Shown here: positions 1 to 10,520 of the stretch, one piece after another
Layout of the letters: each line of letters begins with the position of its first letter
How positions within the stretch are numbered: position 1 is the stretch's first letter
NCBI GenBank assembly: GCA_905250125.1
Contig: CAJNOL010000007.1
Coordinates: 369,741 to 433,740, forward strand
Origin: Rotaria sordida
Lineage: Eukaryota > Rotifera > Eurotatoria > Philodinida > Philodinidae
Length of the DNA stretch: 64,000 nucleotides
Direction of reading: 5' to 3'
The notes under the pieces: model-generated
Databases searched by the model: none
Told to the model about the DNA's origin: nothing
What the model saw: the letters and a program-made list of their open reading frames with translations, nothing else
Position numbers and translations under genes: made by a program

Positions 1-121
1 AGAAAGAGAAAATTTTCATTAGAAATTTTCTAAAATTAATTTTAATCTTTGATATAAATAATCACATCGGATTTTTTATATATTTAATTTAGTTAAATAA
101 ATTTTAAATAGTTATTAATAT

Positions 122-614
122 GAACTAGTGTCTTCGCCAGAATTAAAGAGAAATGGGTGTAAGTTCAATAACTGGACAATGGCAACAACTATCTACCTGT
201 GATTTTTAGCAATCGAAAGTACATGATACTGGACGTTTTTTTGTGTGGTACTATATAAGAAAAAATCATTTTACGATCCATCATCAGCGCAAGAACATTT
301 AAAAAATGCATGAAAATGGTGTTACATTTCGATGTACTTTTGACTTTGACATGTGTTTCACATAGAGGAACTCTTGATCTATAGCCTAAAGCATGATTCA
401 AGTGTATATTTTCTCATATATCAATGTTGAGCAAACAAAATCACGTGAATTTATGAGTTTTAAAATAATTTTGTTTTTTATAGTATCAGACAAAAAGAAA
501 GGTTTGGTGTTATGTTCTTTTGATTTCTGAAAACTGTAGGTTGATAGTAGTTGCTATTGTCGAGTTATTGAACTTACACCAAGTCGTCTTTAGTTTCGGC
601 GTGGATATTAGTTC
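122..614. mobile_element. Short inverted-repeat element (MITE-like), family A copy 1
   Basis: About 70-bp terminal inverted repeats lie at roughly 122-190 and 541-614. The reverse complement of the right end (gaactaatatccacgccg...) matches the left end (gaactagtgtcttcgccag...). The interior is AT-rich with no credible gene. A second copy, sharing about 370 bp of left end and interior, lies at about 43478-43850 inside an intron. The element sits in what appears to be an intron of the LEA gene. No clear target-site duplication was seen, so the superfamily is unassigned. Confidence 0.7.
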
Positions 615-660
615 TTTTTTAGGTTCTTGATTATGTTTAATTAACGTATTTTTCTTCGTA

Positions 661-2039
661 GGTGATTATGTGGCTGATGCTGCTGCAACAGCAGCGAAAG
701 TTAGCCAAGAAGCAGCTGCTGATGCTGCTAAAGCAACCAAAGAATATACTGCTGCTGGTGCTCAAAAAACTCAAGAAGTCTTCAATGAATATGTAAGATA
801 AAGAAAAATTTACTCATAAGCTATATTTTTTTTATATTTTGAAGGTTGCACCTGCAGCTTCTGATACATTGAATGCAGTAAAAGATACAGTTGTCGGAGC
901 AGCTCACGCTACTGTTGAAAAAACTCAAGAAGTCTTCAATGAATATGTAAGATCAAGAAAAATTTACTCATAAGCTATATTTGTTTTTTATATTTTGAAG
1001 GTTGCACCTGCAGCTTCTGAGACATTGAATGTAGTAAAAGATACAGTTGTCGGAGCAGCTCACGCTACTGTTGAAAAAACACAAGAAGTCGTCAACGAAT
1101 ATGTTATTCCTACAGCACAAGCTGGTTTTGAAAAAACTCAAGAAGTATACAATGAATATGTTGCACCAACCGCCGCAGCTGGTAGGAAACAAAAGTTCTT
1201 TTTTTCTTTTTATGAATTAAATCAAATTATTCTTTTTTTTTAGGTGCTGAAATTGTTAAAGTGTGTATTATTGATTAAAGTAAATTTTGTTAATAATTTC
1301 TTTTTTTAGGAAAAAGTTCTTGAAGCAACTGATGTTTTGAAAGAAAAAACAGCTGAAGCAACTGAGATTCTTAAAGAAAAAGCCACTGAAGCAGCTAAAG
1401 TTGGTTCAGAATATGCTGAAATATTTGGTGAAAGAGCTGCTACAGCTGCTGAAGCTGGTAATGAATATTTAGTACATGGTGCTGAAGTTGTCAAAGAAAA
1501 GGCTACGTAAGTTTTAGTTTTATTTAAAATTTGTTTTTTAGTATTCAATAAGTAAATTTTTTTGTTTGTTCAGAGAATATGCTGATGAACTTCTCAAACA
1601 AAGTCAAATTTTCAAAGACATAGCTAAAGAAAAATTTGACGATGTTGCTGCTGAAACAATCAAAAGTAGATTTACAAAAAAAATCAAGAAATGTAGAAAA
1701 ACGAATAAAATTTTTGTTATTTTATATAGGCGCAAAAGAATTTGCTGCTGAAGCTTTAAAAGCTACCAGTGAATATACAGCTCAAGCCGGTGAAATGTTT
1801 CAAGAAAAAGTTCCAGAAGTTCTTGAAGGTTTGACGATTGAAATCAAAGAAAAAAAATATTATCAATTGTTTTTCTTTTAGCTGGAAAGGAATATGCAGC
1901 CAAAGCTGTTGAGCTAGGTCAAGAATATGGCAAAGAAGCACTCGAAAAAACTGAAAAATATGTTGAACAAGTATATGAAGCTGGTAAAGAAAAAGCAGAA
2001 GAACTTCTTCAAGATGCTAAGAAGAAATTGGAGTTATAA
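661..2039 (+). CDS. LEA-like (group 3 type) desiccation-associated protein, 3' part
   Basis: Eight coding exons read: 661-792, 845-946, 1001-1181, 1244-1260, 1310-1506, 1574-1665, 1730-1828 and 1882-2039 (TAA 2037-2039). The start exon is not visible. It should lie left of the window or beyond the element at 122-614, because 661 directly follows a splice acceptor. The product is extremely rich in Ala, Lys, Glu and Thr, with degenerate 11-mer-like repeats such as EKTQEVYNEYV and AAKATKEYTAAG, predicted to form an amphipathic helix without Cys or Trp. That composition is typical of group 3 LEA proteins, which protect proteins and membranes during drying and are known in bdelloid rotifers, nematodes and tardigrades. 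Exons 2 and 3 start identically and their upstream introns are almost identical, which shows a recent tandem duplication. Apolipophorin- or perilipin-like amphipathic proteins are the main alternative. Confidence 0.7.
845..1050 (+). repeat. Tandem duplication of an exon-intron unit within the LEA gene
   Basis: The stretch from about 775 to 895 (exon end, 52-nt intron, start of next exon) recurs from about 930 to 1050 with only a few differences. The introns 793-844 and 947-1000 match along nearly their whole length, including non-functional positions. The repeat period is about 155 bp. The added exon is a multiple of three (102 bp), so the protein simply gains a 34-residue module. Confidence 0.85.
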
Positions 2040-2660
2040 AGTTAACAACTGATCATACATCATTTTTATTTAATGTATTAAATTCAAGTCTGATTTGTTG
2101 GTTACTGATTTTCAGGAAAAAAAAAACAATTTTTCTTTCTTGTAGAACTAAGTTATAGACAGCCTGTATCAATTAATGTCAATGGTTCTTTTTTCTTCTT
2201 TATGCTTATTTGTATAAATATTCAAGCCTATGTGTTAATTGCACACATTTATGTAGTTCAACTTTTCCTTTTTTTTCTCCTTGTCAGAAAAAGCAAAATA
2301 TATCGGCATTTGCTGAATTAAGCTTTTTGATATTTTATTTCTGTACACGTATGTTTTTTTTTGTTCATTAAACTTTGTCTTATTCTGTCTTGTCAACCAA
2401 TCAAGGATAATGAATATGTTAAAAAGGACATACTTTTTTTTTTTTCATTCCGGAACTTTCTAAATCGAAAAGGTATCTGATGTCACTACTATCGATGAGA
2501 TGTACAAGCGCGTCAATCTCTCATTGGTTACCTTTGTTCTCTTTCTCATATAGAGCAAGTTACATATATTTGTCCCTTTTGCATTCGAAACACTATTTCA
2601 TTTTCATCAATTTTAAGTTGCAGATTGCGTATTTTTTTTCTCATTCACTCTTACTAAACG
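2040..2660. other. Intergenic region LEA to ERp29
   Basis: AT-rich 3' UTR and promoter space with poly-T runs. No ORF with recognisable content and no repeat match elsewhere in the window was seen. Confidence 0.5.
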
Positions 2661-3902
2661 ATGAAATTGCTTTATTCATTTTGCGCTGTGCTCTTCTTAC
2701 TGATTACATTAAATAGAGCTCATACACCAGGAACAGTAACTGTTGATACATTTACATTTGAAAAAATAATAAATAATTTTGATGTTGTCTTAGCAAAATT
2801 TGATGATAAATATCGTATGTATTATTTTTTTTTTGCGAGAGAACTTCTATTAAATTTAGATTTTATTATTTCCTTTTTCAGCTTATGGAGATAACCAAGA
2901 TCAATTTAAGAAATTTGCTGAAAGCGTAGCAAATACAAAAACTCTTATTCTAGCTGAAATTCCAATAACAGATTATGGTGACAAAGAAAATGAACAATTA
3001 GCTAAAGAATATAGTGTAACTAAAGCTGATTTTCCGGCATATAAATTATTTCTTAAAGGAAAATCTAAACCAATCGATTATACAGGTGATAAAACTGAAG
3101 ATGATCTTAAACATTTTCTTTCCAAAAATACAGGTAAAAAGAAAAACAAAAATTTGATTTGAAATTAAAAACAAAAAATTTATAATTATTTTTAGATCTT
3201 TGGTTTGGTTTACCTGGTACACTTGAGATATTAGATCGTATATCTCGAGAATTTTTTGATGCATCATCATCAAATGACGAAACAAGTCAAAAATCATTAC
3301 TTGAAAAAGCACGAGAACATGTTAAAGGTTTAGTTAATAAAAAAGAGCAAAAGAGGTAAATATATATACATATATATATATCTTTTTATAATAACTTTTG
3401 ATTGTTTATCTTATAATAGTGGTGAATCTTATTTAAAAATAATGGAATCAGTTGTTAAACAAGGTGTTGATTTTCTTAAACGTGAAGGACGACGTGTACA
3501 AAACTTATTGAAAGGAAAGGTAATTAAAAAATTCAAACTTAATAAGGATCAATAATATGCTAATGTTTGAGAAATCTTCTTGTTATAAAATTGGTCTTGA
3601 TATATGTATATTAAATTAATATATTGATGTTTTTTGATAAATTAAATGAGAAATTTTGAGTTTCGTAATGAGAGCTTAATATTTTAATTCTAAGTTTCTA
3701 TTATGATTATATTTTATAATTTATGATTTCATTTTAGATTAACAATGAAAAACGAGAAGAATTACAACATCGTGCAAATATTCTTCTTTCATTTAAATCA
3801 CTTAAAGAAGCTGTAACTGAAACACTTGATGAAATTAAAGATAAAGTTGTTGAAGCTGCTAAACAAGTCAAAGAAACTGTCACCGGCAACACAGACCTAT
3901 AA
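2661..3902 (+). CDS. ERP29: ERp29/Windbeutel-like endoplasmic reticulum protein
   Basis: Five exons: 2661-2814, 2882-3133, 3196-3355, 3420-3519 and 3738-3902, giving 276 residues (human ERp29 has 261). It starts with a signal peptide (MKLLYSFCAVLFLLITLNRA), followed by the redox-inactive thioredoxin-like domain containing VVLAKFDDKYPYGDNQDQF, aligned with the human FVKFDTQYPYG region. As in ERp29 there is no CxxC active site. The C-terminal part is the all-helical D domain. ERp29 is an ER-lumen chaperone or escort for secretory proteins; Drosophila Windbeutel escorts Pipe. The predicted C-terminus is NTDL rather than the usual KEEL/KDEL-type retrieval signal, so retention may differ. The tafazzin gene follows 356 bp downstream on the same strand. 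Confidence 0.85.
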
Positions 3903-4258
3903 ATCAAAAATCAATATCTTGCCATCAATAGACTTACATAGAAAATTAGATTTTAACGTAATTTTGTTGCGTCTTTCAATAAGGATAAATGATGGAGGAG
4001 TAGTGAGAATCAAAAAACAAATGTTTGAATACAATTGATATGTTTGATTTCATTCCTAACTGCTTGTGTTTTTGTGTGTGTAGTGATATTTTAGTTGTTT
4101 TCTTTTTTTTTTGTCCTTTTTGTTTTTTTTTGCGGATGCAATACATGTAACATGTGAAGAAAAAAAAATTAGTTAACTCAAGATTTTTAACATTGAAAGT
4201 GTACGAAAGTTGACATAATGATAATAAAAACGTAGGATCTGTGATGCTCTTTTAGATC
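3903..4258 (+). other. ERp29-tafazzin spacer with acceptor abutting the tafazzin ATG
   Basis: A 356-bp AT-rich spacer. It ends in a T-rich tract and AG (gatgctcttttag) only three nucleotides before the tafazzin ATG. Such a site fits spliced-leader acceptance, or the 3' end of an unseen 5' UTR intron. Confidence 0.5.
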
Positions 4259-5550
4259 ATGCCACTCTCATTTAATTGGCCATTTCCAGAAAAACCTACT
4301 AGATATTATAAAGCATTATCGACAGTGACGATTGGACTTGTTGGAACATTGAGTAGACTTTGGATGAGTAAGTCAGAAATCATCCTATGTAGAAAAAAAG
4401 AAATAAGGAAAGAAAGTGATTTTATTTTTATTCATAGAATATATTACTTCAGTTCGAATTGAGAATGGTAAGAATGAAATATGTATCTACATTTCATAGA
4501 ATTTTCGTTATTAAAAGTTGATATTCTTCACAATGCTGTCTTTCATCGAGATCCGAAACGATCATTGATTACCACGGCTAATCATCATTCTTGTAAGATG
4601 GTTACCATAAATATTATTATTTAATCATAAACTTTAATAAATAGGTTTGGATGATCCATTGTTGATCGGTATATAAATGGTAGTTTTGATTCTCGCTAAT
4701 AGTTTTATTTAATTATTCGTTATTATATAAAATTTTTTTGTTTTCATTATTAATCGATATGTATTGCTATTGTAGGAGCTACTATGCCATATCGTGTTTT
4801 TTGGAATCGTCAACGAATGCGTTGGTCATTAGGTGCCGATGATATTGTATTTACAGTAAGAAGACATCAACGTTTCTTCAGTTTGGGTAAAACAATACCA
4901 ATAAAGCGTGGTGATGGTGTTTATCAACGACCGATGGATTTTGCATTAGAGCAAATCAATCAAGGTGATTGGATGCATGTTTTTCCTGAGGGTATTTGAG
5001 TTTTATACATATGCATTAGTTGTTTTTTTAATTTATCTTTTAGGAAAAGTAAATTTAACAAAAGAAATCATGAGACTTAAATGGGGTAAATTCAGACTAG
5101 AATACATATTAAAATAAAGTAAAATTTTAGGTGTTGGTCGTCTTATTGCTGAAGCTAAGATTTGTCCATTAGTCGTTCCATTCTATCATCTTGGTACGAA
5201 AAATATGTGAACGATAATCATAAATTTTTAGTTTTATTTATTAGGAATGGATTCTGTATTACCTAATGTAGAACCTTATGTTCCTAAAATAGGTCAAAAA
5301 GTAAGTATTTATGTTGGTGAACCACTTATCTTAGATAATCTTGTAGAAAAAATGAAAAAAGAAAATCGATCATTGGTATGAATAAATTAATCAATTGTTT
5401 CATTGATTTTATTTTATTTTATAGGAAAATATACGTAAAGCAGTAACTGATATAATTCAAAACGAATTTGCAAAATTAAAACCAAAATGTGAAGAATTAC
5501 ATCGACAACATTTAGAAAATAGTTCTTCTTCAACGTCCTCAAAGACTTAA
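4259..5550 (+). CDS. TAFAZZIN: Tafazzin, cardiolipin-remodelling phospholipid-lysophospholipid transacylase
   Basis: Nine exons: 4259-4367, 4438-4467, 4500-4592, 4645-4668, 4776-4991, 5044-5085, 5131-5193, 5245-5375 and 5425-5550, giving 277 residues. The start MPLSFNWPFPEKP parallels human MPLHVKWPFP. The acyltransferase HX4D motif is HHSCLDDP, and the FPEG motif is completed across the exon 5/6 junction (MHVFPEGKVN). The later block GVGRLIAEAK...CPLVVPFYHLGMDSVLPN matches the human protein closely. Tafazzin acts on mitochondrial membranes facing the intermembrane space, remodelling cardiolipin acyl chains. The C-terminal tail is Ser-rich. Length and motif order agree with the family throughout and the frame is intact across all junctions. 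Confidence 0.95.
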
Positions 5551-7734
5551 CAAAAACAGAAATCTTTTTTAAAGTGTTTTTTTTGTTACCGCGTTATTTC
5601 GTTTGCTCAATAGTGAAGAGAACATTAGCAAGTATGACAGTTCTATTTCAATAAAAAAATAATGACATCGTATTTTATTATTGATATCTTCTGTCTCTAT
5701 ATGAAACATTCAAATTATTTTGACATCGATTGGTTAATAATTCAACATAATATCGTAAGAGATTCCCTTTAGAACGACAATGAAAAATTATTGATTATAT
5801 ATTCTAATAAAAATATTCAATTGTCTAATATTTGTAAAGAATATAAAAAAAAACAAAGAAATGTACCTTTAGTACAAATTTTCTTCAGGTAAGAAACAAA
5901 CAAAAAATATAGAAATGAATGTATTCTTTACTCGTTTACTTCACAAGCACTTTGATGGATATACATATATATGAATGAAATAAGTTAGAATAGAACGAAA
6001 ATAGTTTAATTGTATTCTTCTTTACTCATTGTTTAAAATGAAATGTTGTCATCTATCATCATTCATCGATAAATATCCGTCAAAACTATGTAATAATAGC
6101 CGTGATCAAGTGTACAGAATGAATATGAATACAGTATGCATAACACGATTAGTTTGCATTCATATATACTTTAAGAGAGCAATGATTTCAGCTTTTGCTG
6201 AGGTAAACCATACTACAATAGGGAGTGCATTACCAGTAAAAAAATCATTAAGTCCATAACTTCTGAAAGAGTATGGAAAATTTTGATCTACTGTTCAAAG
6301 AAGTTTAAGGAGAACATATACATGATTCTAAAGAACAAATTAAAAATTAGCTTCTTTACTTTTCTGATTGAGATTTAGGGGGTGGGTACTATTGACATGC
6401 CCTTTAATCATTCGCAGTTAGCTATTCTTCCAACTTCATCCGAGAATGGAGTATTTATTTGTCATTTCTATGAAGATATTCTATATCTAAATGTTGCTCG
6501 TTTTATGGGAAAATTAGTTCCACAAATCAAATCGATATGTTAATCTTGATCATTAACCCTGACATTTACAAACTAGTCGTCGTCTAGAAAATGATCTCAT
6601 AATTGAAGATACTCGTTCTTGATTGTATAAAGCTATTTTCTATTGTCCTAGTGTTCTACATTTCAGTTTGAATAGGCTTAGAAAATGTGAGTGATATTCG
6701 CCGATAATTAAGATACTTATACTGATTAGACGATAAATTAACATTTTGTTAGTTTACCTAATCCATAGATTAAGCGTATTCTTGATTTGACTGGATTTAA
6801 CAATATCGATTGAAAATCTTGAAATTTTCACATTAGCGTTTGCTCACTTCAAAACTAATTATGAGAGTAACAATAATAAAAGTTAACAATTATTCTATCG
6901 TTATCAAGAAAGTGATAATTCAGTTAAGGGCGATGATACACTGATGCTTATTTATGATAACGACCGATCATATTTCATGTTAATGTCAACGATACGTATG
7001 AAGTAGCTGTTGTTAATATATTTCAACAAAAGGCATCAATCAATTCCAATTTTAATGATCTATAAATTCTTTTGCTTTTGATTAAATTTTAATCTTTAAA
7101 CTAGTAACTATATGTTTTACACCATAATATTAAATGATATCTTTTTTTTTCATAGATATTTGTAAATCAAATTTTTACTCATATTTATACATACTTACTT
7201 AAACGAAGATTTTTGACTCTATAGATAATATTATTAGCAAGAGACCGTTATACTAGTTGAGAATATCGTACCAATATTTAAGGAACTAGCTATTCTTTCT
7301 TGAAAGTTAAGATTAGAACTAACAGCAGAATTTTCTTAGTTGTTATGAATCCAAAAACTTAGCAGATATGATGATAATAATTTCAGTGCAGTGGAAATTT
7401 ATTCATTCAATAAGAAGAAAAAGCTTTTATATTCGTTATTCCCTTTTATGAAATAAAAGGGTCTTATGAAAAAAATTAGTTTGAAAAATTTAAATTTGTG
7501 TATGTGTCTGCCAAGCGGAAAAAGGAGAATATAATAATTTAAAAAAATATATACATAATAATAATAAAAGATAAAAAAAATAAATTTTTTGTAGACGTGT
7601 TTGCCAGACGGGAAAACTTGAATAATATAAAAATATAGTGAAATATATAAAGAAAAAATATAAAGAAAAACAAATATATTGAAAATATATTGATTTATTG
7701 TACATGTTCTTGAAAATTATATGAAGATTCTATG
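5551..7734. other. Gene-poor region
   Basis: About 2.2 kb of AT-rich sequence. A 50-codon open stretch near 6390-6540 and further coding-looking scraps to about 6900 suggest a decayed gene, but no family can be named. The part at 7490-7700 is low-complexity, A- and T-rich. No inverted repeats were noticed. Confidence 0.4.
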
Positions 7735-7756
7735 ATGAATATCGAAGAGAAGCATA

Positions 7757-8053
7757 ATGCGTCCAACTCAAATACTTCGAATAAGCAACAACGGTTTTCT
7801 AAACGATCAGGACAAAATGTCAGTTTATTTTGAAATACATGTATATTTTCCTTGTTTAGAATCTGATCTTGATGAAACCATCTACATAGACAACAGAATT
7901 ATGGCAGATACTTTTGACGAAGAAATAAAAAATAAATATTTAGCTGCAAGTGATTTAGGACAACAAGCTGAAATAATAATAGAAAATAATCCATATTTAG
8001 TCGTGCGCCAAACATTTGATAAAACTGTAACACGATTGAAAAAAGCTATATGA
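7757..8053 (+). CDS. Small hypothetical protein, single exon
   Basis: This is an unrecognised 98-codon ORF that is acidic and hydrophilic, with the segment DLDETIYIDNRIMADTFDEE near the middle and a basic C-terminal end. There is no signal peptide, membrane segment or Cys pattern. A start codon further upstream at 7735 lies in another frame and stops within the gene. Codon use resembles neighbouring genes, but there is no similarity to a known family that I can name, so it may be a chance ORF or the last exon of a larger gene. Confidence 0.3.
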   Translation: MRPTQILRISNNGFLNDQDKMSVYFEIHVYFPCLESDLDETIYIDNRIMADTFDEEIKNKYLAASDLGQQAEIIIENNPYLVVRQTFDKTVTRLKKAI

Positions 8054-8450
8054 TTCTTATCTGTTAATTTTTGAACATTGACTATGCGAAAAAAGAAATT
8101 TTGTTTAATTTATTTCATCGAAATCTCTGACCTTTATCCGTTCATCATGATCTAAAGAAAAAAATGTTTCATTTTAGCAATAAAAAAGACTTCGCAAAAA
8201 AATTTTACAACCAATTTCCTACAAAATCATGCACATTTGAAAAAGATGCATATCGAGAGATCAATAGTCTTTCTTGTAGCAAAAATTATTAATTTTCTTT
8301 GCCAACAAAATGAAATGTTTATACCCATATCAAGACTACAATGTTTTACAATGCATGCAAACCTCAGATAGTTTCATAAAAGGGACTAAGTCTATCATTA
8401 GATAGACGCTACTTGTTATGACTAACTACATAATATTAATTATAAAAGTT
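8054..8450. other. Intergenic region
   Basis: AT-rich spacer of about 400 bp between the convergent small genes on either side. Nothing recognisable was seen. Confidence 0.4.
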
Positions 8451-9032
8451 TTAATCTTCAAAAGGATTACGTGTCACGAATTCATTTGTATACGGAGGTG
8501 TGTGATAAGGTTGTCGCATTGTCACCGGTCCAAACATTGGTGTTTTATGTGTACGTAATGTTGCTGGTGTGTAAAGACGTGTGTGATGTGTACGCATTGT
8601 ATGCATTTGTGGCGTTGGTGGTTGTGTTGGCAATGGATTTCGTTTACTTTCATAACCACCACCAATTTCCCATTGTTGAAACTCTCTCCATGTACTTAAT
8701 TTTGGACAAAAACGTTTACCTAATAGTGAACATTTTTCTTCATAAGCTTTACGAGCTTCACGTTTTTGTTCTTCGCATTTTGTCTTGCCTGGATGAAGAA
8801 AACTACGCCGAGAACGAAAAAGAAATTGTAAAGCTTCATTTGATTGAACTAGAAGAATAATAGAATTGAAGAAAACAATCATTGATTATATAATATACTC
8901 ACTTTGAAATTCATTCAAATCTAATTTTGCAACGGTAACGAAAGTTAAAAAAAGAAGAAAATATATCCACTAAATTAACAAATAAAAAGATGAGAAATAG
9001 CGAAAGATGAGATATTCAAAACGTACCTTCAT
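8451..9032 (-). CDS. Small secreted protein, unknown family
   Basis: Three exons on the minus strand: 9027-9032 (only ATGAAG), 8903-8969 and 8451-8848, giving 156 residues. Joining them yields a signal peptide, MKWIYFLLFLTFVTVAKL. It is followed by a dibasic-rich stretch (FRSRRSFLHPGKTKCEEQKR), then a Lys/Arg-rich helix with three Cys in total (KTKCEE, EEKCSLL, KRFCPK), and a Pro/Thr/His-rich C-terminal half with repeated TxxT-type motifs ending in NPFED. The signal peptide appears only after splicing, which supports this model over the longer unspliced ORF starting at 8882. Function is unknown: an extracellular matrix, peptide-precursor or jaw/integument role is possible but cannot be shown. 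Confidence 0.6.
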
Positions 9033-9754
9033 GACCGTTTATATTTTCGCGAATAATACTCAAACAATACTTGTTTTTTTTTCTCGTTATTTCTAGATGC
9101 GTCGTCAGTGGCACAAATAAATATAAAAGATAGTTGTTGAAAAATATCATCGACTATAGAATACAATAATTATCGAACAGAAGTTGAAGAATATTTATCA
9201 GATACATATATTTACTGAGAAATCTTCATGTGACGTTGATAAATTGATAAATAATGATTGATATATCTGATGAATTAATATTTATCAGTTGGCTTATTTA
9301 GAGTTTTTGTGACTATAATTCTTGGAAAAAGATATCATGCTATTTGAAATAATTTTTTGATAGCGGATGAATAATAATTGTTGGTTATATGAACTCATCG
9401 AATAAATATTTTTCTACTTAAAACCGACGTATTTTTCTGATATTTGACTATTAATTATTTTTTTTGTCTCATTTCATTTAGATTTTATTTGTACTAGTGT
9501 TTGACTGAATTCATTCTTTGATTGATGTTGACTCTCGAAGTGGTTATGTTATATGTGAAGTTTTATTCTTTATTGGATGGTGCTATTCCTTATCAGATTT
9601 ACCGAGCGAAATGCGGAAGTTTTGCTACAGATAGTTTCCAAATCACATCATTGTAGAGATTTATACTGAAAACTGCTACCGACGAGGGAATATTCCCAGG
9701 TATCGGAACGCTTTTCATTCGGGATTTCAGGCATTTTGTAGCCATTAGTGAGCT
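9033..9754. other. Intergenic region
   Basis: AT-rich, with no supported gene. The last part (about 9590-9750) is less AT-rich and may be a decayed upstream piece of the dehydrogenase fragment that follows, but no motif could be aligned. Confidence 0.35.
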
Positions 9755-10063
9755 GTGTCTATGGTAAAAAGAAGTTTCAATTTCTGGCTTGTTTCTGAGA
9801 AGATAGAACGTTTTTACTATTACAGCTGTAAGTATTATCTTATCAGAAAAAAAGCACTATGTCAATCAATACAAGTTGAAACGACCGATGAGTTGCCGAT
9901 AGTCAACGGAAAAACGCTGATCGATTACAGGGACAGTGTTGTTATTGCTGTGAGTCATCGAGAATTTCAGCAGTATAATTTCTCTCCAATGATGGCTCAA
10001 AACAAAGTGATTTACGATATTACAGGAATTCTACCGGAAACGAGTATTGATGCATGTTTGTAA
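9755..10063 (+). pseudogene. Bacterial-type UDP-N-acetyl-sugar dehydrogenase, C-terminal fragment (probable horizontal transfer)
   Basis: The open frame encodes 102 residues. The last 50 or so match the end of the NAD-dependent UDP-glucose/GDP-mannose dehydrogenase family, C-terminal UDP-binding domain, of the TviB/WecC type. These include a DYRDSVVIAVSHREF strand-turn block (family form: YDAVIVAVAHKEF), then NKVIYDITGILP (family form: VLYDVKGILP) and a C-terminal end equivalent to xDGRL. The first 50 residues do not match, and the NAD-binding Rossmann domain and catalytic Cys domain are absent upstream, so this is a remnant. Such enzymes make uronic acids for bacterial polysaccharides. Bdelloid genomes are known to hold many bacterial genes. 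An intact gene elsewhere could be the source. Confidence 0.5.
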
Positions 10064-10154
10064 CATAATGTAAAAATAATAATACCCTAGTTGGCCCTAA
10101 AAAATAAAAGGCTTAGAAAAATCAGTAGTGTCCAACTTGAAAGTTGAATTCAAG

Positions 10155-10265
10155 TATTCAACTATTCAACTATTCAACTATTCAAATATACAACTATTCA
10201 ACTATTCAAGTATACAACTATTCAACTATTCAAGTATACAATTATTGAATTATTCAAGTGCTCAA
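10155..10265. repeat. Minisatellite, unit about caactattcaa
   Basis: About ten imperfect copies of a 10-11-bp unit (caactattcaa, with variants such as aagtatacaa). The same unit occurs in the element's terminal repeats, so the array may have grown from the terminus. Confidence 0.8.
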
Positions 10266-10309
10266 TTAGTCAACTCCCGAAATGTCATCAGAATCATTTA
10301 ACACCGACA

Positions 10310-10520
10310 GATATTATCTGGGGTGCTTGTGGCATCCCATATGATGCTACAGGCATTCTCTATGATGCTACAAGCATTCTCTAGAATGCAACGAGCGTCA
10401 ACTAGGATGCTATAGACATCATCTAGGATGCTGCAAGCACCACCTAGGATGCCACAATTATTCCGTAGGATACAACAGGTTTTGGTTAAGCTGCTTCAGA
10501 TATTATCTGGGATATTACAA
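10310..10520. repeat. Minisatellite, unit about 26 bp (aggatgctacaagcatcatct)
   Basis: Seven or more degenerate copies of a unit containing aggatgctacaagca and then tctcta or tcacct. Copies differ at many positions, so the array is old compared with the LEA exon duplication. Confidence 0.7.

Noticed and set aside
7490-7640. Apparent 93-bp tandem repeat around gccaagcgg / gccagacgg
   Set aside because: Only about 15 bases agree well and the rest is A/T-rich low complexity.
8471-8860. 129-codon plus-strand ORF
   Set aside because: It is the antisense shadow of the spliced minus-strand secreted protein; its composition is odd and it has no domain.
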